Origin: Flabesymbios commensalis
Lineage: Eukaryota > Annelida > Polychaeta > Terebellida > Flabelligeridae
DNA: 64,000 bases
Assembly (NCBI GenBank): GCA_964017125.1
Contig: OZ024908.1
Coordinates: 84,492,132 to 84,556,131, forward strand
Direction of reading: 5' to 3'
Part shown: positions 44,723 through 56,639 of the stretch, one piece after another
Layout of the letters: every line of letters begins with the position of its first letter
Numbering within the stretch: position 1 is the stretch's first letter
Notes under the pieces: model-generated
The model's database searches: none
The model's input: the letters and a program-made list of their open reading frames with translations, nothing else
Told to the model about the DNA's origin: nothing
Made by a program: the position numbers and the translations under genes

Positions 44723-44970
44723 TTAACCCTTTGACCGCCGGTCCCGAATATATTCGGTTATTTTATTTTTTTATTACCTCATCATGTACCACATTTTAAA
44801 CATGTTATAGATGAAATGTGACAATAAATCAGCAAGATTTAAAACGAATTCTCCTCTGTCTTGTCAAATCTGAATAATTTTCATTCACTTTAAGTTGTGG
44901 ATCGCGTCAGCGAGACACAACTTCAAGTGAGTGAAAATTTCAATTGAATAATTTAGCGGTTAAAGGGTAA
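44723..44970 (+). mobile_element. MITE-B copy
   Basis: TTAACCCTTTGACCGCCGG, TCCCGAATATATTCGG, TTATAGATGAAATGTGACAA, CTTGTCAAATCTGAATAATT, hairpin CACTTTAAGTTGTGGATCGC / GCGAGACACAACTTCAAGTG, right end TTTAGCGGTTAAAGGGTAA. About 248 bp. Confidence 0.78.
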
Positions 44971-45047
44971 TTGACTTTTAGCCAAAAGAAGACAAAAAAA
45001 TATCAGCGCGAAAAAAAAAACATATTCTAAATTAAATTGCTTGCAGA

Positions 45048-45250
45048 TTAACCTCCACAGTGCGGGGATCGAATTTAGACGTCAAAATCTGTCGTCAGTA
45101 GACCTAAAGTCGATCGCAGTACTGAAAGAATAAAATATTTTTAACAGCTGTAGGTTTTTAAATGAAGCCGAAAAGACTAACTTAGACAATTATGATGATT
45201 TCAATTTGAAAAAAAATCCTTGTTTTCTTGGTTTACATGAAAATATAACT
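45048..45250 (-). mobile_element. MITE-D copy
   Basis: TTAACCTCCACAGTGCGGGG, ATCGAATTTAGACGTCAAAA / TAGACCTAAAGTCGATCGCA, then the inverted body (TTTTTAAATGAAGCCGAAAA, AATTATGATGATTTCAATTT). The right end is eroded. Confidence 0.65.
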
Positions 45251-45289
45251 AATTGTATTTACTATGAAAATTACTGAAAATGCATATAC

Positions 45290-45346
45290 TTCGACGTTGG
45301 TTCAACATTGTATAAATGTTATACAAGTGTTTTGTGCTTGCTGGGC
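45290..45346. mobile_element. MITE-A, half copy
   Basis: CGACGTTGGTTCAACATTGT, ATAAATGTTATACAAGTG, TTTTGTGCTTGCTGGG. It belongs to the ATTTATACAA subtype seen in full at 47,395. Confidence 0.65.
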
Positions 45347-45689
45347 TGACCTCAATGGTTATGGAGATCAGGGGTTAGCAAGGACGGAGACAAGCTGTAA
45401 TTAGTTCCCACCAAACAACAGCTAAGAATCTTCACCCTTCTCCTGCTGAGACCGTATATACATATACACGGGTTGAAGCTAGTTTCAAATTAAATTAAAT
45501 GCCGCCGAAATTGATCAAATTTTTTATCTGTGATTAAAATATTTGAATTGGAAATGTCTCTATTTTTCAAAAAAATAATTATTTTTTTCTTCATTTGAAG
45601 CATCAGCATGTGAGGTCGTTGCCCGGTATCGGAAAGCCTGAATCAATTAATGGATCGATCAATCGATCGATTCATGCATGAATTAATGA

Positions 45690-45909
45690 ATGGATAGATA
45701 AATAAATAATTGAATAAATGAATGAATGAATGAATGAATAAATGAATAAATGAATAAATGAATAAATGAATGAATGAATGAATGAATGAATGAATGAATG
45801 AATGAATGAATGAATGAATGAATGAATGAATGATTGAATGAATGAATGAATGAATAAATGAATGAATGAATGAATGAATGAATGAATGAATGAATGAATG
45901 AATGAATGA
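45690..45909. repeat. (GAAT)n microsatellite
   Basis: About 220 bp of GAAT with scattered AAAT units, starting near a degenerate GATCGATCAATCGATCGATT patch at 45,653. It is probably another SINE tail on the minus strand, the head being lost or replaced by the next tract. Confidence 0.9.
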
Positions 45910-45939
45910 ACAACAAAAACATACCGCAATCATTTAATT

Positions 45940-46136
45940 TGAACGAATGAATGCATGTATGTATGAATGAATGAATGAATGAATGAATGAATGAATGAAT
46001 GAATGAATGAATAAATGAATGAATGCATGAATGAGTGAATGAATGAATGAATGAATGAATGAATGAATGAATGAATGAATGAATGAATGAATGAATGAAT
46101 GAATGAATGAATGAATGAATGAATGAATGAATGAAT
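45940..46136. repeat. (GAAT)n microsatellite at a SINE 3' end
   Basis: About 190 bp of GAAT with GCAT/GTAT variants near its left edge, immediately followed by a minus-strand SINE remnant. It is separated from the previous tract by about 35 bp of unique sequence. Confidence 0.92.
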
Positions 46137-46185
46137 CGGGCTTGATGCCACCTTCGTGGACAGGATAATATCTCGAGTCTGGTGA
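46137..46185 (-). mobile_element. SINE 3' remnant
   Basis: On the minus strand the words TATCCTGTCCACGAAGGTGG + CATCAAGCCCGATT precede the ATTC tail, matching the ACAAAGGTGGCC + AAGCCCGATTC end of the 9,607 SINE. The rest is missing. Confidence 0.6.
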
Positions 46186-47394
46186 TATGATTTAAATGAT
46201 ACTTATCCCCCTAAACATAATAAATGCTCACATTAAATGGCTCAATGTATGGACACTATTACACCATGGCATGGCTAGACCGAGTTTGACGTGAACAGCA
46301 TGGTTCAACGTCAGAGATGCATAGCACAGCAAAAGCTGTGGTTTTCTATGCTGGTGGTCAGTGTACTCTGAGACCAACACTTTCATGAAAAATGTGAAGG
46401 TAGCTCTATTTAAATGATCAATTTACCTAGAAATACAGGATTTTAAATCCCCACGTTAAGTCATTATTTCAAAGAAATTTATATCTGTCATTATAGAATA
46501 ATATAAAAATAATTGATCAAACAATGACGCAGTAATCCATTGCCCAATCGATCGTCTGAGCACCGGTTTTTTTGGGGCACAACTTTACGAATGGCAATAA
46601 TTACATACTCTGTATCGCACACAGAGTCTGTTATTATCTTCCACAAGGAGTTATCTTACCCACGAGCACGTAGTGTGATACCTTGCTTTATCTAGCATAG
46701 AGTTCAACTATTTTAAATAGAGAGATACCTTGAATATCATGCGTCTCAAGACCGATCAATCTGACAGCGTTTGACAGCTGACTGACAGCACAGCTTTTTT
46801 GTTTCCGTAGGTATGATAGATCAGATAGATATATAAGCTTGGAATTTCACGCTGATGTCATTGTGTTCCCAAATCCCTGAATGGCGGCCACTTTATGAGT
46901 ACTGGCCGCCATGACGAAATTCGATACAATTTACTGGCAAAATGAGAGATTCCCAACTTGTCTATATAATACATCCGGCAACGTAAAAACAGGTAACTGT
47001 GCATGACAGATGAACAAGAGGTCAATTCTTCATGACCTTTTATGACATATTTATAAATCTGAAACATCTAGTAAGGTTTGAATCTCAGACACACCCCCAA
47101 GATGACCACATAGACAGAATAACTGATTGTAAGAACTCGATATGACCAGGCTCCTGCGGTAGCACTAGCGTGAGACTGGCCAAGGGCTGGCATTGCAATG
47201 TTATAACTCTGTGAGACTTGGGTATCAGCATGCGTGGTCATTATCCGGTATCCCCGGCCATTATCGGAACGCCTCGTGATTGGTGGAGACACAGCTCACG
47301 TAGCAATTCTCATGTGACATAGCATCACGTGATTAGATGCTGGCAGTCACAGCAAACTCTCATTTTGTTTGTTCAAAAGAAAATTAGCTGGAGT
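46186..47394. other. Unique DNA, no gene recognised
   Basis: Several frames of about 70 codons without recognisable content. A small hairpin GGCGGCCA / TGGCCGCC is at about 46,882-46,911. Confidence 0.5.
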
Positions 47395-47503
47395 CCCAGT
47401 AAACACAGAACATTTGTATAACATTTATACAACGTCGGCCCAACGTCTTTGATGTTGGTCCAACATTGTATAAAATGTTATACAAAGGTTTTGTGTTTAC
47501 TGG
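47395..47503. mobile_element. MITE-A, full-length 109 bp, ATTTATACAA subtype
   Basis: CCCAGTAAACACAGAACATTTG to GTTTTGTGTTTACTGG. Inner arms TTGTATAACATTTATACAAC, GTCGGCCCAACG and TGTTGGTCCAACATTGTATA + AAATGTTATACAAAG pair, so the arms differ in sequence from the 7,416 copy but keep complementarity and total length. Confidence 0.78.
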
Positions 47504-47873
47504 TGTGGGAACCGAGCCTTGATGCGACAACTGCAATGACAACTGTGTCACTTTACACCTACAATGACTAATGACGGTTCATAATATCGTGGTGCGAAGG
47601 CAAACAGCAGCAACAGCAAAAGCGCCTTCTAAATATTTATAACTGAGGAGCAGCATTGTACCCACAAATGGCAACATGAAGCTCAAAAAAAGACATCATG
47701 GCGCAACGCCATGCTAGAAATAGCCAGATTACACATTGGGAAGTTGTAGAAAAAATATATATAAAAAAATTAAAAATTGTTTACAATATTATTTCACTTT
47801 TATGGGTCTGTGATAAATGAAGACCTATATTATTAATAAATATTCTTGTGTTTATTTATACACAATGCTGAAA
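47504..47873. other. Unique DNA with a hairpin-J-like word
   Basis: AAGGCAAACAGCAGCAACAG at about 47,597 recalls the arm of the 10,522 hairpin. No gene is seen. Confidence 0.45.
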
Positions 47874-48242
47874 GCGACGCAATCATGCTAAAATCATCAA
47901 AAAATCTGTATTTTAATTTTGGTTCCTTCATATGTTCATCATATGTCAACATGTCCATAGACTAGTATTGCGTAAGTTTTTTTTAAAGTTTGTTGCGCAT
48001 TTGCTAGTTAAGCGTGAAATAAGGAAGAAATTTAATCTCGGACCTGCATGTCCAACATAACAAATACGGGAATAAATGATAAACGGGGCTTTCGGCAAAC
48101 TTGCTACCTTGCCACAGCAGCCCAAAATTTAAAAGACCTCCGCAATTCTAGTATATAAAATTGTTCACATCTTATGGCCATATTACGAAACCGAAATAAA
48201 AATACCGATTTTTTGTTGATTTCAACCTAATTGTGTCGCTTT
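47874..48242. mobile_element. MITE-F, second copy, opposite orientation
   Basis: AAAGCGACGCAATCATGCTA to ACCTAATTGTGTCGCTTTA. In reverse it matches 36,163-36,495: GGTTCCTTCATATGTTCATC, GCGCATTTGCTAGTTAAGCG, GACCTGCATGTCC, CTTGCCACAGCAGCCCAAAA, CATCTTATGGCCATATTACG. A little longer (about 369 bp) than the first copy. Confidence 0.75.
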
Positions 48243-48297
48243 AATTACATAGTTAAAATGTGAACATATAAAATGCTTTTTTTTAGTAGACGATTCA

Positions 48298-48368
48298 TTA
48301 GTGTCGCGAATTATGACTTTGTGAGCTATCAAAGTGTCGCGAATTATGACTTTGTTCGCGATCAAACT
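48298..48368. repeat. 34 bp tandem duplication
   Basis: GTGTCGCGAATTATGACTTT + GTGAGC/TTCGCG.. repeats twice at about 48,301 and 48,334, then ends in GCGATCAAA. Confidence 0.7.
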
Positions 48369-48404
48369 TAGAAAAAAAATCTCAGTTATTTTTGTCTGTC
48401 TATT

Positions 48405-48530
48405 GCCAAATAATCAGTTACTGTTGTTTGCCTTTGTGTTATGGTGTTCTGCCTCTGCAGTAACTGCTAACTTTCAAAATAAGCAAAAATAAAAAAAAAC
48501 TGCTGTTTGCTTTTTCACTGCAGAAGAGTA
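48405..48530. repeat. Hairpin family J, looser copy
   Basis: CAGTTACTGTTGTTTGCCTT faces AACTGCTGTTTGC in broken form; CTGCAGTAACTGCT lies between. Same words as the 10,522 hairpin in a rearranged order. Confidence 0.5.
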
Positions 48531-48757
48531 GCCGTGATAAATGATGATATATAATTAACTGGGTCATGATTGTGATACCGAGCATTGACTTACTGGGTCA
48601 TGTCATGCATGGCTTTACACCTTTACGATGTTGTGTGATGGTCTGCGACGTTTTCCCGATATAAATCCAATATAGGCACAACGCTCTTTATGGCTGCGAT
48701 TAACTTGGTAACGATTATTAGGGCTTATTCTACAGACAGCGACCTATTATCATGCTT

Positions 48758-49030
48758 ATCAACCCCTACAAGGCTGACATATTTTTGCAAAAACCATGTT
48801 TTCAACTTGGAAACATCACAAATGTCTTGGTTATCTCTTTCCGCTTCATTTGAATACCTATGCCATGGGTCTACCGCCAATTTAAATATTTTACTCTAAA
48901 AATTTTCAGTGCGGGGAGCGACTTTTAAAGATTTTCAGTGCGGGGACCGACTTTAGACATGATAAGCTGACACGTCTATAGAAGTCAGATTCTGACGTCT
49001 GAAGTCTGTCCCCGTACTAAAAGGGATAAT
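48758..49030 (+). mobile_element. MITE-D with an internal duplication
   Basis: TCAACCCCTACAAGGCTG, TTTTCAACTTGGAAACATCA, ATGGGTCTACCGCCAATTTA, then TTTTCAGTGCGGGG twice (48,903 and 48,934), then GACGTCTGAAGTCTGTCCCC and end AAAAGGGATAA. The duplication of the stem base spans about 31 bp. Confidence 0.72.
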
Positions 49031-49094
49031 ATTAATAATGCTATGTTAATTGTGTTTGCCAAACATCAAATGTACGAAAACTCGTGAAATATAA

Positions 49095-49307
49095 ATACTA
49101 GAAAATACGAGAGAGTTGTTTGCAGACACTGCAGTTCTGTTGTTGGGAATGAAATGAACTTGTAGAAATCAAGATTTCTAAATATTTGGTCTCAAAATAA
49201 CCAAATATGAGTAATTTTCACCCACTTGAAGTTGTGGGTCGCGGTAGCGAGACACAACTTCAAGTGGGTGACAATTTAAACTATTTGATTTATCGCTTCA
49301 AGACCTA
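49095..49307 (-). mobile_element. MITE-C copy
   Basis: Body in reverse order (CTGTTGTTGGGAATGAAATG, CAAGATTTCTAAATATTTGG, CAAATATGAGTAATTTTC), hairpin CACTTGAAGTTGTGGGTCGC / GCGAGACACAACTTCAAGTG, then TTTGATTTATCGCTTCAAG. Both TTAA ends are eroded. Confidence 0.68.
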
Positions 49308-49309
49308 AA

Positions 49310-49370
49310 TAGCTGGGCCATAAGTCCGCTACGTTGAACCAGTATTGAATGAGCGGGTCGTGTTTACTGG
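49310..49370. mobile_element. MITE-A, half copy
   Basis: TAGCTGGGCCATAAGTCCGC, TACGTTGAACCAGTATTGAA and end GGGTCGTGTTTACTGG. Confidence 0.5.
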
Positions 49371-49536
49371 TTGAATTCACTGAGGGTCTGAAAGAAAGTC
49401 GTGCAGAATAATTCTGGGTCAATTAGAGGTCAGTAGAGGTCAATGGGAGGATAATACCCCTTGACAAACCAGAGATGTCCCGCTTCTCATCTGAACAGTC
49501 AGGTCTCCTTGATTCACGCGACTCTAGCTCGTCCGA

Positions 49537-50475
49537 TAGTGCACCACGCACCATATATCTACTAGTGCACCATGCACCATGTATTTACTAGTGCACCATG
49601 TACCATATATCTACTAGTGTAAATTGCCCCATGTACATACTAGTGTACCATGCAATATGTATCTATTACTATTAGTACACCATGTATCTACTAGTGTACC
49701 ATGCAATATGTATCTATTACTATTAGTACACCATGTATCTACTAGTGTACCATGCAATATGTATCTATTACTATTAGTACACCATGTATCTACTAGTGCA
49801 CCATGCAACATGTATCTATTACTATTAGTGCACTATGTATCTACTAGTGCACCATGCAACATGTAACTATTACTATTAGTGCACTATGTATCTACTAGTG
49901 CACCATTCAACATGTATCTATTACTATTAGTGCACCATGTATCTACTAGTGCACCATGCAACATGTATCTATTACTATTAGTGCACTATGTATCTACTAG
50001 TGCACCATGCAACATGTATCTATCACTATTAGTGCTCTATGTATCTACTAGTGCACCATTCAACATGTATCTATTACTATTAGTGCACCATGTATCTACT
50101 AGTGCACCATGCAACATGTATCCATTACTATTAGTGCACCATGTACCTACTAGTGCACCATTCAACATGTATCTATTACTATTAGTGCACCATGTATCTA
50201 CTACTGCACCATGCAACATGTATCCATTACTATTAGTGCACCATGTATCTTCTAGTGCACCATGCAACATGTATCCATTACTATTAATGCACCATGTATC
50301 TTCTAGTGCACCATGCAACATGTATCTACCAGTACACCATGTAGCATGCATAAGACTAGTGTACCATGTACTATGTATTTACTAGTGCATCATGCATCAT
50401 ATTTTTACTGGCGCAGCGTGTACTATGTTTCTACTAGTGTACCATGCACCATGTATCTATTACCATGTTGCTACA
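49537..50475. repeat. 51 bp tandem array (about 18 units)
   Basis: The unit is GTGCACCATGCAACATGTAT + CTATTACTATTA followed by GTGCACCATGTATCTACTA, that is a 32 bp and a 19 bp sub-repeat sharing GTGCACCATG. The left edge (49,537-49,640) and right edge (50,330-50,475) hold only the simpler CACCATGTATxTACTAGTG words, from which the 51 bp unit probably grew. As 51 is divisible by three, frames of 80-168 codons open on both strands; no gene is called. Confidence 0.92.
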
Positions 50476-50820
50476 TGTACATGACGAGTATACGGTAGCT
50501 ACCATGCTGCTACATGTACAGGATGAGTAGACTGTAGCTGGGTCAACCGAGAAGATCTAATTTTGCTGAATCGTAAAAGGCCTATGCCATCATGTCCCAT
50601 CATAACAGAAGAGGGGCGAGGGGAGAGGAGAAGATATATCATAGTCTGAAGCTGATCTTTGATGCATCTCAAATACTAATAGGACAACTGGGTTGATTTA
50701 TGGATGGTGTCCTGGCGTTCTTGGAAACAAGATTGTCGTTCTCATGTCCATTGTCATTGATCACAATCAGCTGACAGTGATTTATAAACCCGTTATTTAC
50801 AAGACATGGGCCTGGATTTG
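50476..50820. other. Unique DNA between two arrays
   Basis: A short direct repeat (GCTACATGTACA.GA.GAGTA) at about 50,469 and 50,509 borders the 51 bp array. No gene recognised. Confidence 0.5.
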
Positions 50821-53400
50821 GAATGGTAAGTAGAGATGGCACCTTAATGCTATGTCAGAATGGGAAGTAGATATGACACCTTCCCAATGCCATGTCAGAA
50901 TGGTAAGTAGAGGTGGCACCTTCCCAATGTCATGTCAGAATGGGAAGTAGAGGTCGCACCTTCCCAATGTCATGTCAGAATGGGAAGTAGATATGACACC
51001 TTCCCAATGCCATGTCAGAATGGGAAGTAGAGGTGGCACCTTCCCAATGTCATGGCAGAATGGGAAGTAGATATGACACCTTCCCAATGCCATGTCAGAA
51101 TGGTAAGTAGAGATGGCACCTTCCCAATGCCATGTCAGAATGGTAAGTAGAGGTGGCACCTTCCCAATGTCATGTCAGAATGGGAAGTAGAGGTGGCACC
51201 TTCCCAATGTCATGTCAGAATGGGAAGTAGATATGACACATTCCCAATGCCATGTCAGAATGGGAAGTAGAGGTGGCACCTTCCCAATGTCATGTCAGAA
51301 TGTGAAGTAGATATGACACCTTCCCAATGCCATGTCAGAATGGTAAGTAGAGGTGGCACCTTCCCAATGTCATGTCAGAATGGGAAGTAGAGATGGCACC
51401 TTCCCAATGTCATGTCAGAATGGTAAGTAGAGATGGCACCTTCCCGATGTCATGTCAGAATGGGAAGTAGAGGTGGCACCTTCCCAATGCCATGTCCGAA
51501 TGGGAAGTAGAGGTGGCACCTTCCCAATGTCATGGCAGAATGGGAAGTAGATATGACACCTTCCCAATGCCATGTCAGAATGGTAAGTAGAGATGGCACC
51601 TTCCCAATGTCATGGCAGAATGGGAAGTAGATATGACACCTTCCCAATGCCATGTCAGAATGGTAAGTAGAGGTGGCACCTTCCCAATGCCATGTCCGAA
51701 TGGGAAGTAGAGGTGGCACCTTCCCAATGTCATGGCAGAATGGGAAGTAGATATGACACCTTCCCAATGCCATGTCAGAATGGTAAGTAGATATGACACC
51801 TTCCCAATGACATGTCAGAATGGGAAGTAGAGATGGCACCTTCCCAATGTCATGTCAGAATGGGAAGTAGAGGTGGCACCTTCCCAATGTCATGGCAGAA
51901 TGGGAAGTAGATATGACACCTTCCCAATGTCATGTCAGAATGGTAAGTAGAGATGGCACCTTCCCAATGTCATGTCAGAATGGGAAGTAGAGGTGGCACC
52001 TTCCCAATGCCATGTCCGAATGGGAAGTAGAGGTGGCACCTTCCCAATGTCATGGCAGAATGGGAAGTAGATATGACACCTTCCCAATGCCATGTCAGAA
52101 TGGTAAGTAGAGATGGCACCTTCCCAATGTCATGGCAGAATGGGAAGTAGAAGTGGCACCTTCCCAATGTCATGTCAGAATGGTAAGTAGAGATGGCACC
52201 TTCCCAATGTCATGTCAGAATGGGAAGTAGAGGTGGCACATTCCCAATGTCATGTCAGAATGGGAAGTAGAGGTGGCACCTTCCCAATGTCATGGCTGAA
52301 TGGGAAGTAGATATGACACCTTCCCAATGTCATAGCAGAATGGTAAGTAGAGATGGCTCCTTCCCAATGTCATGTCAGAATGGTAAGTAGAGATGGCACC
52401 TTCTCAATGTCATGTCAGAATGAGAAGTAGAGGTGGCACCTTCCCAATGTCATGGCAGAATGGGAAGTAGAGATGGCACCTTCTCAATGTCATGTCAGAA
52501 TGAGAAGTAGAGATGGCACCTTCCCAATGTCATGTCAGAATGGGAAGTAGAGGTGGCATCTTCCCAATGTCATGGCAGAATGGTAAGTAGAGATGGCTCC
52601 TTCCCAATGTCATGTCAGAATGGTAAGTAGAGATGGCACCTTCCCAATGTCATGTCAGAATGGGAAGTAGAGGTGGCACCTTCCCAATGTCATGGCAGAA
52701 TGGGAAGTAGATATGACACCTTCCCAACGCCATGTCAGAATGGTAAGTAGAGATGGCACCTTCCCAATGTCATGGCAGAATGGGAAGTAGATATGACACC
52801 TTCCCAATGCCATGTCAGAATGGTAAGTAGAGGTGGCACCTTCCCAATGTCATGGCAGAATGGGAAGTAGATATGACACCTTCCCAATGCCATGTCAGAA
52901 TGGTAAGTAGAGATGGCACCTTCCCAATGTCATGGCAGAAAGGTAAGTAGAAGTGGCACCTTCCCAATGTCATGTCAGAATGGGAAGGAGAGGTGGCACC
53001 TTCCCAATCTCATGTCAGAATGGGAAGTAGAGGTGACACCTTCCCAATGCCATATCAGAATAATAAGTGGAAATGACACTTTCCAAGGGCCATGTCAGAA
53101 TGGTAAGTAGCGATGGTACCTCCTCTACACAATTTCAGAATGGTAAGTAGAGATAGAGCCTTTTCAATTACATGTCAGAATGGTAACTAACGATGGCACC
53201 ACCCGATGCCATGCCAGAATGGTAAGTAGAGATGGCACCTTCCCAATGCCTTTTCAGAATGGTGGGTAGAAGTAGAGACGGCACCTTCTCAGTGTCATGT
53301 CAGAATGCAATGTCATGTCAGAATGGTAAGTAGAGATGGTACCTCCCAATGCTATTCCAGAATGGTAGGTAGAGACGGCACCTTCCCGATGCCATGTCAG
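50821..53400. repeat. Tandem array of 40 bp units
   Basis: About 60 units of TGGTAAGTAGAGATGGCACC + TTCCCAATGTCATGTCAGAA. Variants alternate TGGTAAGTAG with TGGGAAGTAG and GAGATGGCACC with ATATGACACC, giving local two- and three-unit super-patterns. From about 53,040 the units become irregular and lead into the 33/34 bp array. Confidence 0.94.
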
Positions 53401-56400
53401 AATGGTAAGTAAGATAACCAAATGCCATGTCAGAATGGTAAGTAAGATGACCCAATGCCATGTCAGAATGGTAAGTAAGATGACCCAATACCATGTCAGA
53501 ATGGTAAGTAAGATGACCCAATACCATGTCAGAATGGTAAGTAAGATGACCCAATGCCATGTCAGAATGGTAAGTAAGATGACCCAATACCATGTCAGAA
53601 TGGTAAGTAAGATGACCCAATACCATGTCAGAATGGTAAGTAAGATGACCCAATGCCATGTCAGAATGGTAAGTAAGATGACCCAATGCCATGTCAGAAT
53701 GGTAAGTAAGATGACCCTATGCCATGTCAGAATGGTAAGTAAGATGACCCTATGCCATGTCAGAATGGTAAGTAAGATGACCCAATGCCATGTCAGAATG
53801 GTGAGTAAGATGGCCCAATGCCATGTCAGAATGGTAAGTAAGATGACCCAATGCCATGTCAGAATGGTAAGTAAGATGACCCAATGCCATGTCAGAATGG
53901 TAAGTAAGATGACCCAATACCATGTCAGAATGGTAAGTAGAGATGACCCAATGCCATGTCAGAATGGTAAGTAAGATGACCCAATGCCATGTCAGAATGG
54001 TAAGTAAGATGACCCAATGCCATGTCAGAATGGTAAGTAGAGATGACCCAATGCCATGTCAGAATGGTAAGTGGAGATGACCCAATGTCATGTCAGAATG
54101 GTGAGTAGAGATGACCCAATGCCATGTCAGAATGGTAAGTAAGATGACCCAATGCCATGTCAGAATGGTAAGTAAGATGACCTAATGCCATGTCAGAATG
54201 GTAAGTGGAGGTACACCAATGCCATGTCAGAATGGTGAGTAAGATGACCCAATGCCATGTCAGAATGGTAAGTAAGATGACCCAATGCCATGTCAGAATG
54301 GTAAGTAGAGATGACCCAATGCCATGTCAGAATGGTAAGTAGAGATGACCCAATGCCATGTCAGAATGGTAAGTAAGATGACCTAATACCATGTCAGAAT
54401 GGTAAGTAGAGATGACCCAATGCCATGTCAGAATGGTAAGTGGAGGTACACCAATGCCATGTCAGAATGGTGAGTAAGATGACCTAATGCCATGTCAGAA
54501 TGGTAAGTACAGTGGCACCTTCCCTATGCCATGTCAGAATGGTAAGTAAGATGACCCAATGCCATGTCAGAATGGTAAGTGGAGGTACACCAATGCCATG
54601 TCAGAATGGTGAGTAAGATGACCCAATGCCATGTCAGAATGGTAAGTGGAGGTACACCAATGCCATGTCAGAATGGTAAGTACAGATGGCACCTTCCCTA
54701 TGCCATGTCAGAATGGATAGTAAGATGACCCAATGCCATGTCAGAATGGTGAGTAGAGATGACCCAATGCCATGTCAGAATGGTAAGTAGAGATGACCCA
54801 ATGCCATGTCAGAATAGATAGTAAGATGACCCAATGCCATGTCAGAATGGTGAGTAAGATGACCCAATGCCATGTCAGAATGGATAGTAAGATGACCCAA
54901 TGCCATGTCAGAATGGTAAGTAAGATGACCCAATGCCATGTCAGAATGGTAAGTAAGATGACCCTATGCCATGTCAGAATGGTAAGTAAGATGACCCTAT
55001 GCCATGTCATAATGGTGAGTAAGATGACCTAATGCCATGCCAGAATGGTAAGTAAGATGACCAAATGCCATGTTAGAATGGTAAGTAAGATGACCCAATG
55101 CCATGTCAGAATGGTAAGTAAGATGACCCTATGCCATGTTAGAATGGTAAGTAAGATGACCCAATGCCATGTCAGAATGGTAAGTAAGATGACCCTATGC
55201 CATGTCAGAATGGTAAGTAAGATGACCCAATGCCATGTCAGAATGGTAAGTAAGATGACCCAATGCCATGTCAGAATGGTAAGTAAGATGACCCAATGCC
55301 ATGTCAGAATGGTAAGTAAGATGACCCTATGCCATGTTAGAATGGTAAGTAAGATGACCCAATGCCATGTCAGAATGGTAAGTAAGATGACCCTATGCCA
55401 TGTCAGAATGGTAAGTAGAGATGACCCAATACCATGTCAGTATGGTAAGTAGAGATGACCCAATGTCATGTCAGAATGGTGAGTAGAGAAGACTGAATGC
55501 CATGTCAGAATGGTAAGTAAGATGACCCAATGCCATGTTAGAATGGTAAGTAAGATGACCCAATGCCATGTCAGAATGGTGAGTAAGATGACCCAATGCC
55601 ATGTCAGAATGGTAAGTAAGATGACCCAATGCCATGTCAGAATGGTGAGTAAGATGACCCAATGCCATGTCAGAATGGTAAGTAGAGATGACCAAATGCC
55701 ATGTCAGAATGGTAAGTAAGATGACCCAATGCCATGTTAGAATGGTAAGTAAGATGACCCAATGCCATGTTAGAATGGTAAGTAAGATGACCCAATGCCA
55801 TGTCAGAATGGTAAGTAAGATGACCCAATGCCATGTTAGAATGGTAAGTAAGATGACCCAATGCCATGTCAGAATGGTGAGTAAGATGACCCAATGCCAT
55901 GTCAGAATGGTAAGTAAGATGACCCAATGCCATGTCAGAATGGTAAGTAAGATGACCCAATACCATGTCAGAATGGTAAGTAAGATGACCCAATGCCATG
56001 TCAGAATGGTGAGTAAGATGACCCAATGCCATGTCAGAATGGTAAGTAAGATGACCCAATGCCATGTCAGAATGGTGAGTAAGATGACCAAATGCCATGT
56101 AAGAATGGTAAGTAAGATGACCCAATGCCATGTCAGAATGGTAAGTAAGATGACCCAATGCCATGTCAGAATGGTGAGTAAGATGACCTAATGCCATGTC
56201 AGAATGGTAAGTAAGATGACCCTATGCCATGTCAGAATGGTAAGTAAGATGACCCAATGCCATGTCAGAATGGTAAGTAAGATGACCCAATGCCATGTCA
56301 GAATGGTAAGTAGAGATGACCCAATGCCATGTCAGAATGGTAAGTAAGATGACCTAATACCATGTCAGAATGGTAAGTAGAGATGACCCAATACCATGTC

Positions 56401-56639
56401 AGTATGGTAAGTAGAGATGACCCAATGCCATGTCAGAATGGTGAGTAAGATGACCCAATGCCATGTCAGAATGGTAAGTAAGATGACCCAATGCCATGTC
56501 AGAATGGTAAGTGAGATGACCCAATGCCATGTCAGAATGGTAAGTAAGATGACCCAATGCCATGTCAGAATGGTAAGTAGAGATGACCCAATGCCATGTC
56601 AGAATGGTAAGTAGAGATGACCCAATGCCATGTCAGAAT

